Assembly (NCBI RefSeq): GCF_036320965.1
Contig: NC_092271.1
Coordinates: 15,474,596-15,538,595, forward strand
Reading direction: 5' to 3'
DNA: 64,000 nt
Source of the DNA: Panulirus ornatus
Taxonomy: Eukaryota; Arthropoda; Malacostraca; Decapoda; Palinuridae
The number at the start of each line of letters is the position of its first letter. Position 1 is the stretch's first letter. This document shows, in pieces, positions 48,429-59,690 of this stretch. Under the pieces are notes generated by a model. The model made no database searches. It saw only the letters and a program-made list of their open reading frames with translations, and was not told where the DNA came from. The position numbers and the translations under genes are program-made.

Positions 48429-49322
48429 CCTAATGTTTGTTTCCATTTGTTTAATATACCCTCCAATGTGAAACCCATTGCATTGTTAGATGGCTTACTA
48501 GATTTGCCATGCTGTCTGTCCCAAATTTTCAAGCCCCTTAACTAAATTAGTATGTTGATCATAATGTAGTGTCTTCCTAACATGTATGGCATCGAGGAAA
48601 ACACAACAAATCTTTTTTAAAAGAATTCTTGCACAAACTTTCAGAATTTACATATTAGAAGCAGGTTCAAAATAACCCAGAGGATATTTACTCCATGAAC
48701 TGAAAACTGGATTTATGATCGACTTCAATTTTTTTAACACTTTATCAGTAAATCAAACATGCAAGGTCTGAGAAAATATTGCAATAAATAATATATCAAT
48801 CTAACCTATATAGGGGCAGGCAAGACAAATTATAAGGGAAAACTGTTCATCCCAATAAGCTTAGGTGTATTTGGCATAATCCTGATGTTTGTTTCCATTT
48901 ATTTAATATACCTTCCGGTGTGAAATCCATTGAACTGTTAGATGGCTTACTAGATTTGCCATGCTGTCCCAAAATTTTCAAGCCCCTTGACTAAATCAGT
49001 ATTTTGATCATAATGTAGTGTCTTCCTAACATGTATGGCATCAAGGAAAACACAACAAAACTTTTTTAAAAGAATTCTTGCACAAACTTTCAGAATTTAC
49101 ATATTATAGGGTGGTTCAAAATAACCCACAGGATCTTTATGAATCGAAAACTGGATTTATGATCAACTTCAATTTTTTTAATATTTTATCAGTAAATCAA
49201 ACCTGTAAGGTCTGAGAAAATAATGCAGTAAATAATACATCCATCTAACCTATACAGGGGCAGGCAAGACAAATCATAGGGGAAAACTGGCCATCCCAAT
49301 AGACTTGGGTGTATTTGGCATA
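48429..49322. repeat. Tandem duplication, unit about 450 bp, 2 copies
   Basis: 48429-48880 and 48881-49322 align throughout, for example TTCCTAACATGTATGGCATC in both, and both end near AGGTGTATTTGGCATA. Divergence is a few percent plus small indels, including an expanded T-run at 49343 just after the second copy. Confidence 0.93.
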
Positions 49323-51194
49323 AATACCAACACAGTGTAGGTCTTTTTTTTTTTTTTTTTGGGGGAAGGGGACCCATTCTATTCGAAAAGACCAAATAAT
49401 TTCATCAGGAGTTGGAGATAAATGAGCCTTATGAGTTAATCACTTAAGGGCTGGACAAATTTTAGTCATTTTATGGTATCTACTACATGAAAATGTGAGG
49501 TGAGAAATTGTTTACATAGAAGGATGCATCTCATTAGTACATTAGTTATTGCTAAAGGTTAGCGTAGGATGAAAAATCTAACCTCTAAACAATTCATAAT
49601 GACTGGCCTTTTCTGGTGCTGCATCACAATGAATATGCTAGCTGGTTGAAATAAGTCTGGTAACTGGCATCAAGATGGCCAAGGACAGGCTTGCTATTCT
49701 TACATGCAATAATAGTGCTAGAACCAACAAGTAATCAGCCCTGAAAGGAGTGAAAGTTATGCCAGTGACTTGTTATAGCAATAAAGGTGCCTTGGTAATG
49801 CAGTAGTTGACCACTGAGTGGTCTGACCATCATTTTGTGGTGGAAGCCTGTGAGAGAACTGCTATAAGGTGGGTCTGCTTGAGAACCACAAAACTGTTCT
49901 CTTGGATAATTATTATGCTCTTCCAGATACTTACGTGTTGGTGACAATATTTTCACAATATACTGCACTTCTCTGATCTAGCTAATGGATCTGGGTTTCT
50001 AGATAAGCATCAATAGATAAGCATCTTCTAGTGCAGGTGGAGTTAAGTGTGTTCAAGCAGCAATTCATTATCAAGAAATGGCATCTAGGCACTGGCACAT
50101 ACACAGAACACAGTGACACCACATAAAGAAGAATGACTAGCGTAACCTGTAGCCCAGGGCAATGTTTAATGACAATGAAGACAACAAAGAATTGGAAGGG
50201 TTTAACATTTCTGGTGAAAAACTTGTGTGAAGCTGACATCAGAGATTGGATGCACTGTAACAGTGAAGTGCCAGTAGTATGCTAGATCACAAATAACAAG
50301 CAAATAGTGGCCAGGTGACAGGAGCTAAAACCAAATATCTAAACAAAAGTATAAGTGAACTGACACTGCAGAGCACAGCAAATGGATCAAGTTGCAAGAT
50401 CAGACCAGAAGAGCTGATAAGTCAGAATGCTTGAAACTCAACTCTTTCTAGTAAGTATGTAGGTCAGATGTTACAGTGATATCAGGTAAGTTTACTGGGC
50501 AGAGTTGTGGAACACAAAATCATCAGACACAATAATAAGGTTGTAAAGAGTCTTCGAAAAAGAAACATTCAGGAACTGGGTTTTGGAGGTTTTAACCTTC
50601 ACTAAGTTGTATACAACCCACTAGGACATCCTTTCCAAATCCAGATTTATATAAAAAGTTGTGTTGAGATGAGATACAGATCAGGTGAGGGAGGATGGAG
50701 CAGATTTAAAAAAAAAAAGCAAGTCATTGATAACACTGAAGAGAGTGTTGGGAACACGAAAGAACCCTAAAAGACACCACTGTGGATAGGAAACTATTTG
50801 ATTTGAACCCTCCAGGCCTTTGTCTGCAAATTAATGTAGAGGGCTTTAAATTACATCACATGTACGTCAGAGTCAGCAGAATGAACAAACTGACCTGTTC
50901 CTCTGGATCGGAGCTTACAGTGAGCAGATACTTCCACAACATAGAGAATGATGCAATAACACTGTTCTCATCCACTCAATTTTCCTCTTCATACCTCCCA
51001 TATTGCCAGTACAACCTTCTCAATTAACAATAACATATTTTTCTGACTACATACCATTCCAGGAGACAGCAATTTCTATCCTCCCAGGGAAATGGATGAA
51101 TTACTAACATATGCATATGGGGCTAGTTGTCAAGCATCTGCCCAATTACTCAGCGAGAGAGGGAGGTGGATATGAGGGGAAAAAGTTAGGAAAG
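49323..51194. other. Intergenic, no gene seen
   Basis: AT-rich with short spurious ORFs only. Confidence 0.5.
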
Positions 51195-51356
51195 GAAGTT
51201 TGGAGATGAGGCCTCAGTGACATAATCTGTCAAAAACACTTAATATTTCTAGGCTACAATGAAGGATTCTCCAAAGAAGTTTGGAGATGAGGCCTCAGTG
51301 ACATAATCTGTCAAAAACACTTAATATTTCTAGGCTACAATGAAGGATTCTCCAAA
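51195..51356. repeat. Perfect 81-bp tandem duplication
   Basis: Units 51195-51275 and 51276-51356 are identical by eye, both starting GAAGTTTGGAGATGAGG. Confidence 0.96.
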
Positions 51357-52224
51357 GCCTATTAGAGATGAAGACTAAGCATCATTAAAACAGTGAAAGG
51401 ATATCACTAGTTGACCTTGATGTAAAGTTAGGTCAAGTAAAGAGTCAATATAAAACTCAACAACAATGTATTGATGTCTTTGTGAAGATATTACTACAAC
51501 CAGAGACAGTGCTTGTACAAACTGCATTGAACGAAATATCAGGTCACTATACTCTTACATAATATAACTGACTAAATTTTGTGTATTCTGTAAAGAATTT
51601 ATGTTTGTGAAGTAAGAACTGCATTTCTGTAAAAAAGCATGCCATTGGGCTCCATATATTTCCTCCTGTGAATGAAACTTGCTTGAATATGTTGGATCAA
51701 AAATAACAAGGTCGGGGAAGAGCTATGAACTAACACAATGGGGAGAATGTAACATACGAACTGTACATTCCAGAGTTCTACTTGCAGAAATGAAGTCAGT
51801 GCCTTTGAATGTTTCACATCCATGAATGAAATTCCCTAGATTGCTCTGAGTAAAAATAATGAGGTTTAGGGAAAGTTTGGAACTTAGTAATAGCCAAGAA
51901 ACTACAGAAGATTCCAAAGAGAACTGGACAGTCCAAAGATCTTTCTTAAACAGGCCAAAACTGTAAATGGACATTAAACACAATGTTAGGTAACAGAGTT
52001 CAATTTTTCCATTGGCGAGGAATGCCACTATCCTAATTACTTTTGATTAATTCTTACATATGAAAGTTAGATCCTGTGAGTTGAACAAAATTTGCCTCAA
52101 GAAATACATAACAAAAGGGTTTATATAGAATGGCATATAGAAAGCATTTTTAAAAAACACAATATTATGGGATATACCAGAAATGGCTTAAGGTTACCAA
52201 GTTAGACAATAAGTAAAAGTATAC
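51357..52224. other. Intergenic, no gene; one dispersed repeat
   Basis: 51415-51515 resembles 58220-58320 (shared AGTCAATATAA and GTGCTTG blocks in the same order). Otherwise unique AT-rich sequence. Confidence 0.5.
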
Positions 52225-55200
52225 CCTATCTCCGAAGCCTGTTCCATCCAGGAACTCCCATCAAAGGGGTGGCCACAGCAAAGGGTCTCCACTTATTCCC
52301 ATCCTTACATGCCTCCCTTGCATACACCATTCCATGCATTCTTCCCCATTTCTCTCCCTCCAGTATTCTTTCACTCTATTTGCCTATGTCACAGGTGGTA
52401 TTCCTCTCAAACCAACCCCTTTACTTGCGCTATCATATAATCTCCTTGTAAACTCCCAGTCTTGCATTCTCTCTACATGCCCAAACCACATCAAATTATT
52501 ATGTTTCACCCACTCTACCACTTAATAATTCATTCCTTGCCATACCACATCTCTCATACAGCCCTTCATTTCTTTCTTCATTCCATCTAGTAATACCATA
52601 TGCTCCACTCAAATAGCTCATTTCCAATGCCTGGATTCTTGACGTCTATGAATCATTCCACGTCCATGTTTCAGCTGCATAGGTCAGGGTTGGGAGGACT
52701 ATGATGTCCCTTAATCCTCACTTCACTTCCATATTTAATCTCCATGTGCCCAAACCACTTCAAAACACCCTCTTCTGCTCTCTCAACCACGCTCTTTTTA
52801 TTTCCACACATCTCTCTTACCCTTACGTTACTCACTCGATCAAACCACCTCACACCACACATTGTCCTCAAACATCTCATTTCCAGCACATCCATCCTCC
52901 TGCGCACAACTCTATCCATAGCCCACGCCTCGCAACCATACAACATTGTTGGAACCACTATTCCTTCAAACATACCCATTTTTGCTTTCCGAGATAATGT
53001 TCTCGACTTCCACACATTCTTCAAGGCCCCCAGAATTTTCGCCCCCTCCCCCACCCTATGATCCACTTCCGCTTCCATGGTTCCATCCGCTGCCAGATCC
53101 ACTCCCAGATATCTAAAACACCACTTCCTCCAGTTTTTCTCCATTCAAACTCACCTCCCAATTGACTTGACCCTCAACCCTACTGTACCTAATAACCTTG
53201 CTCTTATTCACATTTACTCTTAACTTTCTTCTTCCACATACACTTCTACCCTTCATTATTCTATTACAGGACCCAAAGACTCTTCTACCCTATCCTGCTC
53301 TCTCCCTTTTCTCTCCTTCCATATCACCAAACTTACCTAAGACAGCTTCTAAATACTTAAATTCTCTCACCTCTTCCAGTCTTCTCCACCCATATCCAAA
53401 GCAGTTTAGTAGAAGTTCTTTCACTCTATATGTCTTTACAAAATCTATACTTTCACTCTGTTTACTTTCAAACACCATTACTTTACTTCTACTGGAAATG
53501 ACCTTCAACTGCCCATGTTTACACGCATCATAAAACACTTACAACCTTCTGCAACTCCTCATCACCCTCAGCAAACAACACAGTATCAGCAACAAGCAGG
53601 CTTGCCACTAGCCACCATATCTCACTGTCATACTCTATTCCTGCACCCCCTTTCCCTAGTTTTACTTTTATCTCCCATATCACTCCATCCATATACATAT
53701 GAAAAAGCCACAGTGACGTCACACAGCCCTGTCTCACATCCAAATGTATACCAAAACTTTTGCTCAACTCTCCCTCCACACTTACACATAAATCTGCTCC
53801 TCTATTGAAGGCTTTCACACCATCTAACAGTTGTAGCCGAACCCCATATATCCTTAATACATCCCATAAAGCATTCCATTCAAATGTCATATGCTTTATC
53901 CAAATCCATAAAAGGTAAACACAACTCATCTTCAGCTACATGCTTTTCAACAGTCATCTTTACCACAAAAGTCTGATCCACAAGTCCCCGACTTTTCCTA
54001 ATACCCCTTTGCTCCTTACTTATTCTGCATTTACTCACTTTCATCAATCAATCAACATTCTTGCATACACTTTTACTGGTAAACTTAACATCCTTATTTC
54101 CCTATGCTTGCTACATACATCCTAAGCACATTTTCCTTCGAAAAAAAAGGAATAACTTTTATCCAATCCTCAGGCACAACCTTCTGTTTTCATGCTAAAC
54201 TGCACATCAAATACATCCACTCTATCACACTTTCTTCGTCATACTTCAGCATTTCAGTTGTAATCCAATAATCCAATCCACTCCAGGTGCCTTCCCTAAC
54301 TTCAGCTTCATTATTGCCCTCCTTACCTCCCTTTTTGCTATGCGCCCTTGTACTTGTATTCTCTTTCATCCCCAATATGTATGCATGTAACAAGTGCTGC
54401 CTCCCCTTGTCCCATATTCATCAGTTCTTCAAAATACTCTCTCTGTCTCCCTTTCACCTCCTCCTTTTGATTCAGCAACTCCCCTTCCTTGCTTCTTACA
54501 TTAACATTTTCACTCCTTCCAGTACAATTTCTTATTTTCCCAAGACTTTTCACTCAATTTCCTTCCAAAATCTTTGTCTACTTTTTCTTTGCTTGCCTCT
54601 ATCAGCTTCTTAACATTCTGCTCACATATCTTATATTCCTCCCTCCTCCTTTGCAAAACTTCCACTGGTACATTCCTTTCAAGCAATCTATCATATGTCT
54701 TTTTCTTCTCTTCTACAACACTTCTTATCTCATCAATCCACCATGAATTGCTCTTTTTATTCCTGTACCTCACAACCTTGTATCCAACTACTAATTCTAC
54801 AGCCTTTAATGGTATTTCTCTAAACATTCTAAACACCTCATTCACATATGACTGCATCCCTACATTCACTGCAATTCCATCTAAACTTTTAGTTACCTTC
54901 CTTTCATACTCCTCCCTGCATCTTTTTTTTATCCATCTTCTTGCTTGCCAACACTTTTACCTCTTCATTCTATCTTACACCATATCTCCACTTCTCCCTG
55001 ATCCTCATTCCCACAAGAACCGTGAAATAGTCAGTCTCCAAAGAATCCTCTCAAAACTCTGGCATCTAGCATGGCCTTTCTTGACCTTTCATCTACTGCC
55101 ACAAAGTCAAGCAAGGCCTTTTGCTCTTCTCTTCCATCATTCCTCATCCATATATACCTGTGGATCACCATGTGCTGAAAAGAGGTGTTTGCAAAGAATA

Positions 55201-55860
55201 AAACCCTCTCAGCACAAACATCCACAAGATAACTTCCATTTTCATTTACTTCAGGCACTCCCCATTTACCAACTATCTCGCCAATTTCATCACATCCCAC
55301 TTTCGCATTCATGTCACTCATTACAACCATGTTTCTCTCATTCTAAAAACCGTTTACAGAGTCATTCACATTTCTCCAGAAACACTTCATTTCATGTTGT
55401 TGAGCAACATCTCTACCTTTAGTTCCACCCCTAAGGATGTAGTAATAGGTAGGGTGAGACTTGGATACTCTTGAAAGGTGCATACACACATACCCATGCG
55501 TACTTCACAACTCTAATCTTTTGTTTCATCCACTCTATTCTTGCACCATTCCATCTATGCTCTGTAAAATAGCACATCTTTCTTTCCCTCTTCCCTGATA
55601 AATTTCATTAATTCCCATCCATGCCACCTCTCCTTCCATGCTTCCCATAAACTGTATTCATCATTTTCATTTTCACTTAATACACCCTGCCCAAGGATAT
55701 AGGTTTCCCCAATCCCCAGCATATCCAAGCTATAACTTTTAAATTTCTCTACAAGCTCCTTCCTTTTACTCTCACCAGTCATCCCCTTTACATTCAGTGC
55801 CATCACCCTCCATTGCTCATCTCTTTTACTCCTCAGCCACTTCTAATCCTTTTGTGCCTC
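52225..55860 (-). mobile_element. LINE family B (RTE-like, distinct from A), disrupted
   Basis: On the minus strand the 5' end lies near 55860. Endonuclease start: LNVKGMTGESKRKELVEKF (55790) and DMLGIGETYILGQG. Endonuclease core: VVMSDMNAKVG (55325), ALLDFVAVDERSRK. The linker spans 54870-54300. RT traces include VRQGCVTSLWLFHMYMDG (53735). Motif C reads VADTVLFAEG, having lost one of the two catalytic Asp. The C-terminal part at 53538-53236 and 52740-52225 is split by a LINE A fragment. Frameshifts and stops are present throughout, so it is inactive. Confidence 0.82.
52742..53235 (-). mobile_element. LINE A fragment nested in LINE B
   Basis: On the minus strand it reads KCFRYLGVDLAADGTMEA through EGVLKWFGHME of family A, with the RKLRVNVNKS part at its 5' side. 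The outer sequences resume one family B domain: MKGRSVC on one side and a GLRDIIVLPTLTYAAETW-like frame on the other. Confidence 0.85.
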
Positions 55861-56054
55861 ACCCTTGAGAGGCTACTGGCAGTGAGCAACTCCAGCACAA
55901 TGTTCCTTGTGGCAGTGAGGCTCTAAAATTGTCCAAAAAGCTAAAAAAAAAAGTCCCAGCACACTGCCCTAATGTTGTTGGGCAACATCTCCACCTTTAG
56001 TTCCACCCCTAAGGATGTAGTAATAGGTAGGGTGAGACTTGGATACTCTTGAAA
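55395..56054. repeat. Pair of 82-bp direct repeats, 578 bp apart
   Basis: 55395-55476 (inside LINE B) and 55973-56054 (outside its 5' end) match except for about two bases, both containing TTAGTTCCACCCCTAAGGAT. Confidence 0.93.
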
Positions 56055-56334
56055 ACTAGAGCATCCTCTTTAGGTACTGAAACTCAAAATGTTTTCTCAA
56101 TGTTTTACACATTCACAGTAACAGCACCCTTAACCTCATCGGTTACAATACTGCCACCATGCAAAGGTACAACTATTACCAATTAATCAAATCTGATTAT
56201 TCATGATACACATCCAGTTTGGTTGAGTTTATAATGGTAAACAATCAATTAACTAGTACTGATAGTGTGGGTTAAAGCAAAGTTTCAATGGATAGATGTG
56301 AGGATTATTTAGGGTCACATCCAGAACAATATCT

Positions 56335-56582
56335 TTCTTTCTTTTATACTATTCGCCATTTCCCGCATTAACGAGGTAGCGTTAAGAACAGAGGACTGGG
56401 CCTTTGAGTGAATATCCTCACCTGGCCCCCTTCTCTGTTCCTTCTTTTGGAAAAAAAAAGAAAAAAAAAAAAAAAATGAGGGGAGGATTTCCAGCCCCCC
56501 GCTCCCTTCCCTTTTAGTCGCCTTCTACGACACGCAGGGAATACGTGGGAAGTATTCTTTCTCCCCTATCCCCAGGGATACA
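56335..56582 (-). mobile_element. SINE-like repeat, about 250 bp
   Basis: On the minus strand it starts TATCCCTGGGGATAGGGGAG, the same leader as LINE A, followed by a T-rich spacer. A block with GGGGGCCAGGTGAGGATATT follows, and it ends with ACGCTACCTCGTTAATGCGG and an A/G-rich tail. The shared 5' leader links it to LINE A as a likely non-autonomous partner (inference). No tRNA A and B boxes could be confirmed by eye. Confidence 0.7.
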
Positions 56583-59500
56583 TGCACTTTTTATAATCTT
56601 GTGACAATGTCCTCAATTACTGAATGCAGTTAGTGCTCTCTTCAAATTACCTTCTTCAATCCCTTGAACCAAGAAAGATCTGCTGCTCTCCATTTTTCTG
56701 TGGCATCACAACCAGTGATTATACCCAGTCTGTTGACATTTCAAATTTAGAAATGATTCCTAGCTCTTCCAAATGATCCACCTCTTCTTGCAGTTGAGAA
56801 TGTATAGCTGTTGTCACTCAATGTGGCACATGTTGTACTGGAGGCATTGATACATCATAGATCCATCCTGATTTTATAAGGCACAGATAACTTGCCAAAG
56901 GACTGATCAAATACCTCTACGTACTATCACAGTAAAATATCTAGGAATGGTTTGTCATGAAACGTGTTGCATGGATCCTGACTCCACAGTTTTCTCCCCA
57001 TATTTTCAACATATCATTATCCCAAGTTTCCAAAAAACTTAAAGAAACACTTGCTTTATAACCCAAGATCTAATGACATGTACATACACCCAAAGAAGTT
57101 CATAATCATCCCTTGTTTCCAACAAACCTAAAGAAACACTTGCTTTATAATCCAAGATCAAATGACAGTGTATATACAATCCAGAGTTCACAATCTGAGT
57201 TGCATGAGCAATCATCCCACAACACCTTGACCTTCACATCTCATATCAATCAAAAACCATGCTAGACTGCTGAACCTTCTATAACTGGTCATCACCTGTA
57301 TTGATGCATTATATACATGAAAATGTACTCCACTGCAATGTGCTCCATTATCAATTTGATATCTAATGAAACATTTTGTTCCCATTTTCCAAGTAACTGT
57401 TTACTCCACCTTATATAGAACACTTGACACTGTCCTTACAGTGTTGAATTTCAATTCCGGGTCTTCCACAACATATGTGCTGCATTAAGTCCATGTGTCC
57501 TAGAATGTGTAAAAACTTAGGCATTTTATTCTGGTCATTCTGCCCTTTGCAACTCGTACACGCCTTGTCCCCAACCTCACTGGACTCCATCTGCTTCCTG
57601 TAATCCCTACTACAATTGAAATCCTTCTAACTTGACTGGACTTTTTGACTGCTTCTCTTTACTCACCCAAGAATGTACAATGCTGCCCATCATTTCTCCT
57701 GCTTCCCTTTATTGTGTGTTTGCTAGTTCACAGTTTCAACATATTCCTAGAGTACATTTCAAAGAAATGTACTTTCTCTGTAGCAAACAATCACAAACGC
57801 AGTCACATATGAAATTTAGTGCAATGTTCTCGGAATCATATCTGAGGGTAAGCTATCAAAGTGTAGTATCATATTACCCAAAAACCTGTACTTCTCAAGT
57901 ATAGTACTCCAGTACTCCACAAGGGGCTGGCAATAATCTTAAAAGCCATGAACATCTTGATATTATTGTCCTGCTCTGCAGTAAAGGTTGAAATGTTGAA
58001 TGCATCATGTGCCTGGCTCATATCAAAGCCAGCAACACTGACAGTTGTATTTCAGCATTCTTCTCATCCTGCCCTGATGCCACCATGCAATATTCCTACC
58101 AGCTTCAGCATTCCCTCCACAACCTGGCTACATTTTGTAAATGTTGAAAGAGACTGGAGGTTGTAAAACATGTTATGTTGCCAAAGAAAGTCATCTTAGC
58201 TTGACAACAGGGGTTGCTCCATCCTGCCACCAAGTGATGTTGAGTCAAGTAATGAGTCAATATAACACTCAACTCCATATTGAGGTCCTTGTGGAGACAA
58301 TAATACAACCAAAGGGAGAGTGCTTGCATTATCCAATAGGCAAAATGCAACTGACTCAAGACGGACTGACCAACCTCCACATAAACAGCTGTAACATACA
58401 AACACTCAAAACAACCCACTACAGCTCTTTGCCCACATCACTCATTACACTTACTTTGCAGAAGGTATACTAGTGATCTGAGTGCATACTGTGAGATTCT
58501 GGATGTTTCTGGTAATAGGAGATGACGTGGGATTCAAAGACCTTAAAAGCAGTAAAATTCAAAGCACTATGACCCAGTCACCTTTCTCTTGGACAGGTTT
58601 ATGTCTCCAAAAAGAAGGGAAAACATTGTTTTTAACATAAGAACAGAAAAGCAAGTACAGGTATAAATTCAGAAACACATCAGAAACACACCCATTTAAC
58701 AACCTAGGATGTCATATATTCCATGCTTTTGTCCAAAGAGAAAAGTGCTTTTCAGATTGACTGGTAAGAGATGGCTGCACTCTGTGCAGATGGGGAGTGC
58801 TAACACCTTTGTAACTAAAAGGATGGTCACACGGGAAGGTAACTGATGAGTGCAAAGAATTAAGAAGAAACAGCTCTCCTCTTACAGGCTTCTTGGACAT
58901 ATCCCACTGCCAAATGTCACGGCCTGAAGACACCATACTCTCTCATAAATTGTCTTATACTCAACACTAATAAACAAACATACATGGCTGACTTCCTCAA
59001 CACTGCCGGAGCCCTACAAGAGAAAGAAGGGACTTCATACGCATGAAGGCTGGGGAAGTATGAGGAGTGTTAAAGGGTGAGGCAAAGTTAATCATCAAAG
59101 GTGAAGTTAAAGGAGAAAAGAAAACCAAATCGAGTTGCTTTATCAACGGAAAACAAAGTTATATTACTATCAGCACAAGACAGTAAAGAAATGGCGGTAT
59201 AACATGAGATGTTAAAGATGCTTCTTAATAAAAGCAAGACCTATCACTGGAAGAAGAGGAAAAGCATCTGCATTTTCTTTAGATACAAAAATTCTTCACC
59301 TTACAGATAACATGCTTACAATGATTACAGGCTAAATGCAAGTCAGAAAAAGGACACTTTTTTTTTTCTTCTAAGTCCAACATGCCAGGCCCCTTGCCTG
59401 AACTGCCTCAGAGCAGAAATGGTTGTACAAAAAAGTAGAAGAAAGAAATAGCCGCAGAAAACAGAAGGAATAGATGTTTTCATTCCCACAATACTAAAAT

Positions 59501-59690
59501 CTATGGCCAAAGACAATACCATAAGGGGAGCACTACGAAAATCAAGAAAATGTGTTAGTTAATGTAAAAGTTTTGCAAAATGCCTACAGATAAAAAGACC
59601 CTAAGACAACCTCACCTTGCAGTCAAGTTTAACTTTATCTCAATATGATTTAAAGTACACAACGGTCATAGTCTCATTTTCACTTGCAGG
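56583..59690. other. Intergenic, no gene; local duplications
   Basis: An imperfect tandem pair of about 90 bp lies at 57018-57107 and 57108-57195 (shared CTAAAGAAACACTTGCTTTA-like core). 57842-58010 is a diverged relative of the satellite-like units at 60-64 kb (ATCATATTACCCAAA, GTACTCCACAAGGGGCTGGC, GTTGAATGCATCA in the same order). ORFs here have no recognisable domain. Confidence 0.6.
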
